From Mycolicibacterium pyrenivorans (GTDB lineage Bacteria; Actinomycetota; Actinomycetes; Mycobacteriales; Mycobacteriaceae), in the NCBI RefSeq assembly GCF_025821625.1, contig NZ_JACKSH010000300.1, positions 886 through 49,900 on the forward strand: a DNA stretch of 49,015 bases, read 5' to 3'. The notes under the pieces were generated by a model, which searched no databases, was not told the origin of the DNA, and saw only the letters and a list, made by a program, of their open reading frames with translations. The position numbers were made by a program, and so were the translations under genes. Shown here in pieces: positions 35,881 to 44,093 of the stretch. Position 1 is the first letter of the stretch. The number at the start of each line of letters is the position of its first letter.

Positions 35881-36399
35881 TCACGTCGCAGCTTCCTGTT
35901 GCGGCTCAACAAAGGTTTCAACCCTCACGCCGTGTGCTGGCCGCAGCGTGATGTCGAAACGAAGTCCGATGTCGTCGCGGGTGGCAATCAGGGCTTGCCG
36001 CCGCTCGGCGGGCAGGCGGCGGAGCAGGGGGTCCTTGGCGAGATGGCACCCTGGAAGGTAGGCGCGGGTTATCAGCCGATCGAGAAGCCCTCGAGTATGC
36101 ACCGACACCGCAATGAACGGCGCTGCCCCGTGCTCGGGTGCTCGAGGCGGCACCATTCTCATGCTGTAACGACCCTGTTGGTCGGTGATGACGCTCTTTG
36201 GGCGGGTGTAGTTCCGGCCGTCGCACCGCGGCCGTCCGATCTTCGTCGCCGCGTTGTCGTCGTCCCCCGCGGCGTGCCAGGTCTCGATCAGGACGTTAGG
36301 AACTGGTCGACCATCTTCATCCGTAATCACCCCGTGAAACTGAATGGCCCCGGACGCGCCCGCCGCCCGGTCGCACTGCCACCGTGGAGAAGCTGCCAT
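35881..36399 (-). CDS. Orphan intradiol-dioxygenase-fold protein, PcaG (alpha) type, N-terminally short
   Basis: 172 residues that match the core of protocatechuate 3,4-dioxygenase alpha (PcaG): GVITDEDGRPVPNVLIETWHA, SVITDQQGRYSMRMVPP, PFIAVSVHTRGLLDRLITRAYLP and DIGLRFDITL. The N-terminal arm with the usual Gly-Pro-Phe/Tyr motif is missing. As in PcaG, the Tyr/His iron ligands of the catalytic PcaH are not seen, and no PcaH gene is near. It is therefore unlikely to be an active dioxygenase alone. It might bind a catechol, pair with a distant PcaH, or have a new role. ATG 36399 lies 2 nt after the SCP2 stop. Confidence 0.7.
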   Translation of the reverse strand: MAASPRWQCDRAAGASGAIQFHGVITDEDGRPVPNVLIETWHAAGDDDNAATKIGRPRCDGRNYTRPKSVITDQQGRYSMRMVPPRAPEHGAAPFIAVSVHTRGLLDRLITRAYLPGCHLAKDPLLRRLPAERRQALIATRDDIGLRFDITLRPAHGVRVETFVEPQQEAAT

Positions 36400-36401
36400 G
36401 T

Positions 36402-36800
36402 TCAGTCTCCCCAGACGAGTCCGTCGACCTGACCTAGGAGGCGGAGTCCGGCGCCGAGCACCGCCATGTTCGCCATCGCCACCTTGACCGGGCCCACGAA
36501 TTTGATCTTGCGCGTCGCGATGGCGTTCGCTACGCCGAGCTCGCCGTCCGCGACCCGGTGCCAGACGCTCGCGGTTGCAGTCAGAACGAAGTCAGCCTTT
36601 CGCCCTTGGATCTGCACCCCGCCGTAGACGGCCTCACCATCGGTGATCTCCAACTGTGAGACCTGGTCGTTGGCGTCCTGTACTCGCCATTCGATCAGCA
36701 TGCTCAATTCTTTGGCACCCTGCCGGATCTCGGCCGAGTCGTTCCACAGGTCGCGGTACGCGCGTGCCCACTCGGGCGACATCAACGCAACGGCAGTCAT
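36402..36800 (-). CDS. SCP2 sterol-carrier-like protein
   Basis: 132 residues of the SCP2 lipid-binding fold: IEWRVQDANDQVSQLEITDGEAVYGG, ADFVLTATASVWHRVADGEL and KIKFVGPVKVAMANMAVLGAGL. SCP2 domains bind sterols and fatty acyl chains in a hydrophobic tunnel. Lying between a Rieske dioxygenase pair and the Mce importer, it may hold a hydrophobic substrate in the cytosol and present it to the dioxygenase. This is inference from order. Confidence 0.85.
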   Translation of the reverse strand: MTAVALMSPEWARAYRDLWNDSAEIRQGAKELSMLIEWRVQDANDQVSQLEITDGEAVYGGVQIQGRKADFVLTATASVWHRVADGELGVANAIATRKIKFVGPVKVAMANMAVLGAGLRLLGQVDGLVWGD

Positions 36801-36828
36801 TATCTAATCCACTCCTTCGGTCGACGAG

Positions 36829-37326
36829 TCAAACGGGGTACACCAGATAGCGCGGCGGAGTGTTGTCCACCACCACGAATTTCTGCTGAAACAGCGCGGT
36901 TTCATCGTCAAGGACGACGACGTCTTCGCTGTAGCCGCTGACCAGAATCCCCGGCTCGCCGGAGGCGCCGGTGTAGGTGACGAGGACGTTGGACCGTACC
37001 TCCCAGCGGTCTTCGCCGAGCTCACGCATCGCCGTACGCTGCTGAACGTGGCGGGTGTCGTAGGGTTCGACCGTGCCCGCCCAGACCTCCTGGATCATCT
37101 TCACGCGGTCGGCCAGCCGTTCTCGGCAATCGTCCATCATGTACGCCAGCGGCAGCCCCTCACGGACGTTCTCCATCGCGCGCACCTCGTAGGCACATTC
37201 CGTCGCGAACAGGGCAAGCCACGCGGTGAAGTCTTGATCGTCGACTGCGCGGGCGTAGGCTCCCAGCAGTTCGTCCACCAGGTACGCGGCACGTGCCCGC
37301 CGATCTTCGACGCTCGATGTCAGCAA
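36829..37326 (-). CDS. Ring-hydroxylating dioxygenase beta subunit (pair 4, divergent)
   Basis: 165 residues with the NTF2-like small-subunit outline (YLVDELLGAYARAVDDQDFTAWLALFATE, YDTRHVQQRT, SNVLVTYTG, FQQKFVVVD) but lacking the LLDDxxxxEWL box of the other five beta subunits here. The longer frame to 37356 is inside the alpha gene. TTG 37326 is the likely start since a full-length GGAGGTGAT ribosome site lies 6 nt upstream and it overlaps the alpha stop by a few bases. Confidence 0.8.
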   Translation of the reverse strand: MLTSSVEDRRARAAYLVDELLGAYARAVDDQDFTAWLALFATECAYEVRAMENVREGLPLAYMMDDCRERLADRVKMIQEVWAGTVEPYDTRHVQQRTAMRELGEDRWEVRSNVLVTYTGASGEPGILVSGYSEDVVVLDDETALFQQKFVVVDNTPPRYLVYPV

Positions 37327-38501
37327 AACTCCATCACCTCCTGGTAGTGCGCCCACCAGCCGGTATTGGCGACCTCGTCGTTCTGCGACGACTCCGATAA
37401 TGGTCGGCCGACCCCGGCGACAAAGCGCTGATAGCCGCCGTCACGCGCGGTCGCCTGCACGCGGTTGTAGACGGCGGCGTCCTCGATACTGATGAAGCCG
37501 CTCGGCCCCAGCAGATTTGACGACTGGCGGACTCGGTGGCGTGCGAAGTCCTCGGAGTCACTGGCATGGCCGAAGAACGTGTATCGCACCTCGGTACGAT
37601 CAACCCCCAGCGGGCGGGCGTACCGGATGTTGATCGTGTCGACGTGACGCACGATCCCAGTGACCGGCCGTAACGCAATCACGCGGGCTCGGCTGTCATC
37701 CCCCATCCGCGTGACCACACTCGGGTCAGCCAGGAAACCGTTGTCCACGTAGGGTTGCGCATCGTACAGAATCGACATGTGCCCATAGGGCTCGCTGACC
37801 AGCACGTTTCCGCTGCCGCCCTGCCAGTTGAGCAGTTTGAACGCGCTGTGCAGCAGCGGCGCGTGATAGGGATCGTTGTCGATGTAGGTTTTCCAATTAC
37901 TCTGAAACACCACCGTCTGGTAGCCCAGCAACGTCAAGTCCCCGTCATCGACCATGCAGTCGCGCAACGGATCCGCGCTATCGCCGAGATAATCGTCGAA
38001 CGGCGGCGGCTGCGCAGCCATGCTGACGAAGATCAAACCCCACGCCTCGACTACGTGCAGCTCCCGGAGGCCGTAGTCCTCCTCGCGAAAGTCCGGGCGA
38101 AACTGCATGCGGCGGGGCGCGCCGGCGAAACGGCCGTCATTGTTGAAGATCCACCGGTGATACGGACACTCGAATCGCTCCGCCACCCCGCACCGGCGCT
38201 GTTCCAGTAGCGTTCCCCGATGGGCGCAGGAGTTGACGAACACGCGGATGCGGTCATCGCCGTCCCGCACCATCAGCAGCGGCACGTCGGCCAGCCATCT
38301 CGTCCGGAAGGCGTTGCGCTCGGCCAGCTCGGCCCGGTGCGCGATCGGATGCCAGTAGGGGCCATAGAAGATGCGGGTGAGCTCTTCCCGGTAGACGTCG
38401 GGGTCGCTGAACACCTCCTTGGGGATGTCCGCGGCAGAGGTGAACCGTTTCCGGATCGCCGGCTGTATGTGGTCGAACTCCATCGTCGGTCCAAGCTTCA
38501 C
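37320..38501 (-). CDS. Rieske dioxygenase alpha subunit (pair 4, divergent)
   Basis: 393 residues. Rieske ligands C92-x-H94 and C112-x2-H115, then CPYHRW instead of the CPYHGW of the other four. The iron site is YIDNDPYHAPLLHSAF (Asp, His, His). It is shorter and clearly apart from the NidA-like subunits, nearer to the benzoate/anthranilate/salicylate or carnitine-type branch, which I cannot resolve by eye. GTG 38501 overlaps the stop of the beta-propeller gene (GTGA); ATG 38483 is an alternative. It lies just ahead of SCP2 and the Mce operon, so it may act on the imported compound. Confidence 0.88.
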   Translation of the reverse strand: MKLGPTMEFDHIQPAIRKRFTSAADIPKEVFSDPDVYREELTRIFYGPYWHPIAHRAELAERNAFRTRWLADVPLLMVRDGDDRIRVFVNSCAHRGTLLEQRRCGVAERFECPYHRWIFNNDGRFAGAPRRMQFRPDFREEDYGLRELHVVEAWGLIFVSMAAQPPPFDDYLGDSADPLRDCMVDDGDLTLLGYQTVVFQSNWKTYIDNDPYHAPLLHSAFKLLNWQGGSGNVLVSEPYGHMSILYDAQPYVDNGFLADPSVVTRMGDDSRARVIALRPVTGIVRHVDTINIRYARPLGVDRTEVRYTFFGHASDSEDFARHRVRQSSNLLGPSGFISIEDAAVYNRVQATARDGGYQRFVAGVGRPLSESSQNDEVANTGWWAHYQEVMEFC

Positions 38502-39583
38502 TGCGCTGTTCCCTTCTTCGGCGTCGCGATGTGGGTGATCGCGCCCAGGCCGTCGGCCAGGCACTTCCAGGTGTGGCCCTCGTCTTCCGACACGTAAAGC
38601 CCACCCGCCGTGGTGCCGTGGTACAGCAGCAGCTCGCCGCCTTCAGTGAGCTCGCCTTCCAGCGCCCAGACCATGTCGAACAGGCCGCGGTCGTCCTCGC
38701 TATCCAGCCGTACCCAGGAGGCGCCACCGTCGTTGCTGCGGAAGAATCCCACGTCGGCGCCGCGGCGTCGGCGCAGTTTGGACGGCGACAAGAAATAGAC
38801 GTTGCCGTTGATCACGCCCATCACCAGCCGGCGCACTGCAGCCCACTTCGGTGGGATGCCGTCGGCCGCGGCGAGGAACACCACGTCGGGGTCGGCGGGA
38901 TGCACCACGATCGCGTCTTCGGTGTAGTTGCGCTCGCCAAGTCCGTTGTTGGACTGCACCCAGCTCGATCCGCGGTCGGTGCTGCGGTAAATGCCCTTGC
39001 CGCCGCGGTAAGGCTTGGTGTCTTGGCCGGTGGTGACGATGAGCCGGTCGGGAGCTTCCGGGTGCAGGACCACGCGGTGGATGTCGTGACCGAGGCCATC
39101 GATCTCCTCCCACGTCTGTCCCCGGTCCCGGGTGATCAGGAGGGATCCAACTTCAATGCCGACGTAGACGACGTCAGCTTCTAGTGGATGCACGGCGATG
39201 GTACGGACGTGCGCGATTCCCGGGCGGATGGGGAAGCTCCACCTTTTCGCTTCGGGTACGCCGAGGACGTTTCCACACTCGGCCCAGATCCCGTCTTGCC
39301 ACCGCAGCAAGTGCGCTGGTTCTGTTCCGGCGTAGAGCGCGTTGGGCGTGTGCGGATCGAACGCCAGCGCGCGCACGTCGCGGTGGGCGAGGCCATCGCC
39401 GAGGTCAGTCCAGTGGTCTGCGCCCGCGGTGGCGAGAAACACGCCGTGCTTGTGGACGGCGACGGCGACGCGCTCGTCCTGAACAGCCATGGCCATGACC
39501 TGCCCCGGCAACTCGGGCCAGGCCCGGGCCTTGCCGTCGCCGGACACGGTGAACACACCGCGGCTTGTCGCGGCGACGACCAT
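38498..39583 (-). CDS. BNR/Asp-box beta-propeller protein
   Basis: 361 residues from ATG 39583 (GGGAGG 5 nt upstream). Four Asp-box repeats (S/T-x-D-x-G-x-T/S-W) are visible: TRDRGQTW (152-158), STDRGSSW (201-208), SNDGGASW (283-290) and SEDEGHTW (332-339), each at the end of a propeller blade. The fold occurs in sialidases, Ycf48 and many WD40/BNR-like proteins. No signal peptide or glycosidase catalytic set is seen, so it is probably cytosolic and not a sialidase. It lies 15 nt after the alcohol dehydrogenase start region's gene end and overlaps the divergent dioxygenase gene (GTGA), so it is co-translated with it; perhaps an assembly or scaffold factor. Function unknown. Confidence 0.8.
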   Translation of the reverse strand: MVVAATSRGVFTVSGDGKARAWPELPGQVMAMAVQDERVAVAVHKHGVFLATAGADHWTDLGDGLAHRDVRALAFDPHTPNALYAGTEPAHLLRWQDGIWAECGNVLGVPEAKRWSFPIRPGIAHVRTIAVHPLEADVVYVGIEVGSLLITRDRGQTWEEIDGLGHDIHRVVLHPEAPDRLIVTTGQDTKPYRGGKGIYRSTDRGSSWVQSNNGLGERNYTEDAIVVHPADPDVVFLAAADGIPPKWAAVRRLVMGVINGNVYFLSPSKLRRRRGADVGFFRSNDGGASWVRLDSEDDRGLFDMVWALEGELTEGGELLLYHGTTAGGLYVSEDEGHTWKCLADGLGAITHIATPKKGTAQ

Positions 39584-39597
39584 CAAGCCTCCCTCAC

Positions 39598-40623
39598 TCA
39601 CGGCTTCACCAGCACCTTGACCAGACCCTCCCGGCCCTCCAATAGCCCGCCCAATCCCTCCTTGACGGCGCGGTCCAGCGGGACTCGAGCGGTGATTTGC
39701 GGCGCGAGCGCGAGTTTTCCGTCGGCGATCAGGGCGAGAACGGCCGGGAAATCGTCGAACATGTCGTAACCGAAAACCATCCGGAGCTGAATCTCCTTGA
39801 GCAGATGGCGGTTGACATCGAGCGAGGCCGCGCCGGCCCACGACGACATCTCCATGAAACGGCCCTGTTTGCGGAGGCAGTCCAGGCCCTGTGTGAACGC
39901 CTCCGCGCTGCCCGCCACATGGAAGACCACGTCCACCCCTACACCGCGGGTCTCCTCCAGGATGCACGCGGTGGTCCCGGGGTCATGCGGATCGAGCACC
40001 AACGTGGCGCCGAGGTCGCGCGCCAGGCTGGCCCGCACGCCGCTTGGTTCCGTGACGAAGATTCGCGCAGCTCCGGCCGCGCGTGCGCACTGGATCACGG
40101 TGAGCCCGAGTGCCCCGGCACCGAGGACCATCACCGTTTCGCCGAGGAGCAGTTCCGCTCGCCGCACCGCGTGGAACGCCACCGCCGTCGGCTCGGTCAG
40201 CGCCGCCTCCTCGAGGTCCACCACGTCCGGCACTCGGACTGCGAGCCGAGAGGGCACTGCGACGTAGTTCGCGAGGCCTCCGTTTCGGGTGAAGCCGATC
40301 CATCCTGGGCGCTGGCACAAGTGGTAGAGCGACCGGTGGCAGTAGTGGCAGCTCCCGCAGAAATCCATCGGGATCACCGCGGCGCCCTGCCCGATGCGGG
40401 ATTGGTCGACGCCCGCTCCGACCTCCACGATCCGGCCCGAGACCTCGTGACCGAGCACCACCGGCGGCTGCGAGAAGGTGGGCCCCGCGACATACTCGTG
40501 GAGGTCAGTTCCACACAGCCCTGTCGCCGCCACTTCGATGATGACCTCACCGTCCTGCGGCGCCGGGTCTGGCACCGACGTCAGACCGACGTCGTTGGTG
40601 CCGTTGAGAACGATCGCTTCCAT
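39598..40623 (-). CDS. Zinc-dependent medium-chain alcohol dehydrogenase (second paralogue)
   Basis: 341 residues with catalytic zinc ligands C37, H59, E60 and structural cysteines 89, 92, 95, 103, at the same positions as the protein of 16695-17726. The shared GICGTD/GLCGTD-LHEY-AGP core suggests a duplicated ancestor and similar substrates. It follows the SDR gene by 57 nt. ATG 40623 start. Reaction: oxidation of an alcohol or hydroxylated ring intermediate. Confidence 0.87.
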   Translation of the reverse strand: MEAIVLNGTNDVGLTSVPDPAPQDGEVIIEVAATGLCGTDLHEYVAGPTFSQPPVVLGHEVSGRIVEVGAGVDQSRIGQGAAVIPMDFCGSCHYCHRSLYHLCQRPGWIGFTRNGGLANYVAVPSRLAVRVPDVVDLEEAALTEPTAVAFHAVRRAELLLGETVMVLGAGALGLTVIQCARAAGAARIFVTEPSGVRASLARDLGATLVLDPHDPGTTACILEETRGVGVDVVFHVAGSAEAFTQGLDCLRKQGRFMEMSSWAGAASLDVNRHLLKEIQLRMVFGYDMFDDFPAVLALIADGKLALAPQITARVPLDRAVKEGLGGLLEGREGLVKVLVKP

Positions 40624-40680
40624 CTCAGCTCGCGGTGCTTTCGTGGGTCCGGTGTAGATTCCAGCGGTTGGGGATCATGC

Positions 40681-41535
40681 TCATACCGCCTCGAACGCCC
40701 GGAAAGTGACGCCGGCGGTCATGCCTCCGTCGACCGGCAGTACGGCACCGGTGATGTAGGACGCCTCGGGCGAGGCAAGAAACACAGCCGGCGCCGCGAT
40801 CTCGTCTGGTCCTGCGAAACGCTGCATCGCGCAGAGGTCCACCATCATCGAGGCGTGTTCGGGGTGCTCGGCCAGGAACCGTTCGATCCTCGGCGTGCGG
40901 GTGCCCCCGGGGGCGATCGCGTTCACGCGGATGTTGTCGCGGGCGAAGTCGAGGGCCATGTTCTTCGTGAGTAGCACGACCCCGCCTTTGCTTGCGCTGT
41001 AGGCGGAGCACCTGTTCTCGGCGAGGATCCCGGCCGTCGACGCGACGTTGACGATCGACCCGCCGCCACCCTGGCGCAGGAGTGGGATGACGGGTTTGGA
41101 CATCTGAAAGACACTGCCGAGGTTCATGTCGATCTGGCTGCGCCACTGCTCCTCGCTGATCTCCTCCACGTTGCGAGCCAGGCTCCCGCCGACGACGTTG
41201 AACAGTGTGTCGAGCCGCCCGAACTCGGTCAGCGCCCGTTCGACGACACTGTTGGCAACATCGCTGAGGCAAACGTCGCCGGCGACGCCGCAAACCGCCG
41301 CGCCGGACTCGGCCAATTCATGCACGGCCGCATCGAGGCCCTCGCCGTCGGTGTCGGCCATGACACAGGACCCACCTTCGCGGCACCACCGCAGGGCGAT
41401 CGCCTTACCGATTCCCGCGGCGGCGGCAGTGACAATTGCGACCCGGCGGTCCCCCGCCTTCACGGCACTCACGCGGCGCCGATTGGTGAACGGGCGCACT
41501 TCGCGCATAGCCTGGGCAGAAGCTTCATCAAGCAC
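40681..41535 (-). CDS. Short-chain dehydrogenase/reductase
   Basis: Up to 284 residues: TAAAAGIGKAIAL cofactor loop (first Gly of TGxxxGxG replaced by Ala), NVVGG, catalytic Ser in NVASTAGIL, Y-SASK (YSASKGG) and a C-terminal TGAVLPVDGGMTAG. FabG-like rather than BphB-like, so it may act on a hydroxyacyl or hydroxy-ring intermediate. Start uncertain: GTG 41535 overlaps nidA by 8 nt; ATG 41508 and GTG 41472 are also possible, and the Rossmann fold would fit the last best. It is the gene after nidA in the direction of transcription. Confidence 0.82.
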   Translation of the reverse strand: MLDEASAQAMREVRPFTNRRRVSAVKAGDRRVAIVTAAAAGIGKAIALRWCREGGSCVMADTDGEGLDAAVHELAESGAAVCGVAGDVCLSDVANSVVERALTEFGRLDTLFNVVGGSLARNVEEISEEQWRSQIDMNLGSVFQMSKPVIPLLRQGGGGSIVNVASTAGILAENRCSAYSASKGGVVLLTKNMALDFARDNIRVNAIAPGGTRTPRIERFLAEHPEHASMMVDLCAMQRFAGPDEIAAPAVFLASPEASYITGAVLPVDGGMTAGVTFRAFEAV

Positions 41536-42895
41536 GCCCGCCGAATGCGGGAGGCTGACCCATGTATTCCAGCCATCTCCCCCAAAACCGCCGCTGATTC
41601 TGCTCGGCGTACCCGCTCGGGAGGGCCTCTCCCGGCCCTGGCCAGTCGGTGAGCGGAGTCAAGTCCATGCCCATTTCGTAGTTCAGCAGGCCTTCACCGG
41701 CGAACGGGCCCTGGACAGATTCGGTGATGGCCTTCCATGCCTCGGCGTCGTCCTGTTCGAAAACCCCACCTGGGCCGAAGTTGTTGACGTAGGACGCCTG
41801 GGACGCATCGCGCAACCATTCCGGAGCATCGCGTTCGACCAGGAACCAGGAGAGGATCTCCATCCGATCATGGGAGAGCGGATGCCATACCCGGAACGTG
41901 ATGAAGGGGGTAGGGGGCGACATGTGGTCCGGCGCGATGGTCACGTTGATGAACGACAAATTCGGGAACACGGTGCCGTGAATAAAGGCTGAGCGTCGCA
42001 TCAGGTCCTTGTGTACCGGCGACGGGTAGGACGTCGCCATCTGGTCGACGACTTCGTCGGGGTATCCCTCGTACTCGGGAAAATCGGCGAGCGTGGGCGG
42101 AAAGCCGAGTACGCCGACGCCGTGGCCGTTCTGCAGCGAGATCTCCGCTGGTGCGCTCGCGAAGTTTGGGTCACCGGGCGCCATGCCTAGCTCGACCATC
42201 GAGCGGTGAGCAAAGAGGGTGTGGTAGGAGTCGCCGACAAAATTGTCGGCGGCTGTCTTCCAGTTCGCTGACATCACCCATCGATGCGGTGCCCCTATCA
42301 CCTCCAGACCGCCCGCTGTCTTCTTCGCAATGAGGTCGAGGTAGAACGTCGTGTCGCCGAGGTAGTCGGTCAGGCTCGGCGCCTTCGGATCGACGCTGCC
42401 GAAGATGAATCCGGCGTACGAGTCGACATGGGGGATGTGACGTAATCCCCACTGCGACTTGTCGAAGCCGCCGGGATAGGCCTCCGTCATCGCCGGCACG
42501 CCGACGAGCTCTCCGGTGTTGCTGTACACCCAGCCGTGGTACGGGCATTGGAAGTGCGCGGTGTTTCCCATCTCCGCCCGGCACACGAGCGCACCACGGT
42601 GGCGACAAGAATTGGACAGCGCCTGGATGCGGCCGGAGTTGTCCCGGCAAACGATCACCGAATCGGCCCCGATGTGCCGCACGACGAAGTCGCCGGACTT
42701 GGCCAACTCCGACTCGTGTCCGAGAAACACCCAGGCGCGCCCGAAGATCCGCTCCATCTCGATCGTGTGTAGCGCGGGATCGCTGACGACGCGGGCCGGT
42801 AAGCGCCCGACCTTGAGCCCGTCCGCTACCTCCCGCAACGCGCGCCGCAGGTAGGGATCGGTCGCGTCAGCTGTTCCGGTTGTTTCGGTGGTCAT
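41528..42895 (-). CDS. nidA: PAH ring-hydroxylating dioxygenase alpha subunit NidA
   Basis: 455 residues. Rieske ligands C97-x-H99 and C117-x2-H120; iron site D222-S-Y-H225-x4-H230 with third ligand probably D382/D383 (FEQDDAEAW). Length, the MTTETTGTADATDPYLRRA opening and the beta-before-alpha gene order match what I remember of NidA from pyrene-degrading mycobacteria, which dihydroxylates naphthalene, phenanthrene and pyrene. ATG 42895 has AGAAAGGG about 8 nt upstream. The gene follows nidB after 132 nt that contain most of a 72-bp tandem repeat. The identification rests on recall, not a search. Confidence 0.85.
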   Translation of the reverse strand: MTTETTGTADATDPYLRRALREVADGLKVGRLPARVVSDPALHTIEMERIFGRAWVFLGHESELAKSGDFVVRHIGADSVIVCRDNSGRIQALSNSCRHRGALVCRAEMGNTAHFQCPYHGWVYSNTGELVGVPAMTEAYPGGFDKSQWGLRHIPHVDSYAGFIFGSVDPKAPSLTDYLGDTTFYLDLIAKKTAGGLEVIGAPHRWVMSANWKTAADNFVGDSYHTLFAHRSMVELGMAPGDPNFASAPAEISLQNGHGVGVLGFPPTLADFPEYEGYPDEVVDQMATSYPSPVHKDLMRRSAFIHGTVFPNLSFINVTIAPDHMSPPTPFITFRVWHPLSHDRMEILSWFLVERDAPEWLRDASQASYVNNFGPGGVFEQDDAEAWKAITESVQGPFAGEGLLNYEMGMDLTPLTDWPGPGEALPSGYAEQNQRRFWGRWLEYMGQPPAFGGRA

Positions 42896-42905
42896 ATGGT
42901 TGGAC

Positions 42906-43049
42906 CCTTTCTGGAATCGGCGATATCCACGAGGAGGTGGTGAACGGAGCTGGCCCTACAGGACTACCGACAGGTTGCCTTTCTGGAATCGGCGATATCC
43001 ACGAGGAGGTGGTGAACGGAGCTGGCCCTACAGGACTACCGACAGGTTG
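42906..43049. repeat. 72-bp tandem repeat (2 units), copy 1
   Basis: Two adjoining units, 42906-42977 and 42978-43049, apparently identical. Each unit holds the last six codons and stop of nidB plus about 50 bp of the nidB-nidA spacer. The first unit (nearest nidA) is the non-coding duplicate; the second contains the working end of nidB. The same pair is present at 47882-48025. Confidence 0.92.
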
Positions 43050-43537
43050 TCGATAGGCAACGTCGAGTGGTCGAGCAACACCTCGCGCCGAGCCAACCGC
43101 AGCGAATCGTCGGTGCGGCGCAACACGTCGACGCGTTCGGCCGAGAGCAACTCCCACCGGCCGCTATCTCCGCGGCTGCGAAAGAACAACAGATTCGAGC
43201 GCACGGTCAACTCATCAGCCTCCGGTCCGGCAACCGTGCGAATGTTGGACACGAAGTGCCGGGTCCGCGACCGAGGTGACTCGGCCCACGAGAAATCCGT
43301 CTCGCCCCGAAGGACCCGCATCTCCAAACCCGTGTAGTCGTCGTTCCAATGCGCGATCGCACCCACCCAACCCGCGGAATCCTCACGGGTGGTGCGCACC
43401 GGAACCACATACCGGATGTCGGGGTCGAGCAGACCCAACCATTCCCGGAACTGCCCCCCATCGAGTAGCTCCGCCTCCCGGAACATGAACTCCTCGACAG
43501 CCTCACGGGTATCCCGATCGACCGCAACCGCGTTCAT
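43028..43537 (-). CDS. nidB: PAH ring-hydroxylating dioxygenase beta subunit NidB
   Basis: 169 residues from ATG 43537 (MNAVAVDRD), with FMFREAELLDGGQFREWLGLL, DIRYVVPVRTT, DDYTGLEMRV, RHFVSNIRTV and a LLDHSTLPIDNLSVVL end, the dioxygenase small-subunit fold. GAGGAG lies about 10 nt before the ATG; the frame is open to GTG 43573. It is transcribed before nidA, the unusual order known for nid genes. A second copy (48004-48513) differs at one residue in this reading (E16 here, A16 there). Its own promoter lies about 75 nt upstream. Confidence 0.88.
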   Translation of the reverse strand: MNAVAVDRDTREAVEEFMFREAELLDGGQFREWLGLLDPDIRYVVPVRTTREDSAGWVGAIAHWNDDYTGLEMRVLRGETDFSWAESPRSRTRHFVSNIRTVAGPEADELTVRSNLLFFRSRGDSGRWELLSAERVDVLRRTDDSLRLARREVLLDHSTLPIDNLSVVL

Positions 43538-43580
43538 CACACCGAACTCCTCGACCAGACCATCAACACTCACTCTCTAT

Positions 43581-43642
43581 TCTGCTGAACAGATGTGTCC
43601 TCCGCTGTAGAGAATGTAAGCTACGTCTCACCGGGCCGTCAA
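43581..43642 (-). promoter_or_regulatory. nidB-nidA promoter with downstream palindrome
   Basis: On the minus strand TTGACG (43642-43637) and TACATT (43618-43613) are 18 nt apart, a good sigma-A-type promoter. TCTG-CTGAA-CAGA (43581-43593) lies about 20 nt downstream of the -10 box, before the ribosome site, and resembles the palindromes at 2318-2351 (same 13-bp frame, TCTGT...CAGA arms). A repressor could bind there. The rest of the 556-nt gap 43538-44093 shows no gene; an open minus frame (43563-43886) crosses the promoter and has no ribosome site. Confidence 0.6.
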
Positions 43643-44093
43643 GACAACATCTCCGAATGGACCATGACCAAAACGGCTCCCACAGCAAGCCCCACGGCGC
43701 TCCCAGAACCAGCCCCACGGCACACGTCGTCGACAGCCAGCGAACCCATAGACGACGACCAGAGGCATCGCTCGGTCGTCGTCGCCTTGCCAGCGGCTTG
43801 ACAGCGGCGGCGGCCCTTGCAATGTGCGCACAGTCGGTGAGAGCGCTGCCGGTGTGTTCCTCGTCGAGGCGTGGCAGCACACGCACGTCTATTGGCGGTC
43901 TCTACGTTAGGAGGGTCGAATCGCCGCGAACGTTGGGCCGGAATGGATCATTAATGGGGGCATCCCTGCCGAAGCACGCGCCGCCACGCCTTCACACCGT
44001 CGGCGAAGTTACCTGTGTGCATCGATACCGCCGCGTCGTCGTCGCTGATCAACGCCCGTGACGCTTATGTGTTGGTCAGGCTCCCCGCCGGAC

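Larger units (their letters stand above)
42877..43677. repeat. Long direct repeat, copy 1 (nidB, promoter and first codons of nidA)
   Basis: About 800 bp that recurs at 47853-48653 with a constant offset of 4976 bp and only scattered differences, more frequent near the promoter end. It spans the first 19 bases of nidA, the 72-bp tandem repeats, all of nidB and its promoter. Homology fades after 43677. The copies are in the same orientation, so recombination between them would delete or duplicate the ~5 kb between. Confidence 0.9.

Noticed and set aside
39584..39967. N-terminal extension of the beta-propeller frame
   Set aside because: It overlaps the alcohol dehydrogenase gene in another frame, is rich in Arg/Gly/Pro, and a good ribosome site precedes ATG 39583.
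39697..40974. 425-codon plus-strand open frame
   Set aside because: It lies antisense to the zinc alcohol dehydrogenase and SDR genes, whose motifs are intact; long antisense frames are common in GC-rich DNA.
42906..43049. Repeats as a CRISPR array
   Set aside because: Two adjoining 72-bp units without spacers, containing the end of a gene, and no cas genes.
43563..43886. 107-codon minus-strand frame with a hydrophobic stretch upstream of nidB
   Set aside because: It runs over the nidB promoter and start and has no ribosome site; the hydrophobic stretch is not enough for a call.
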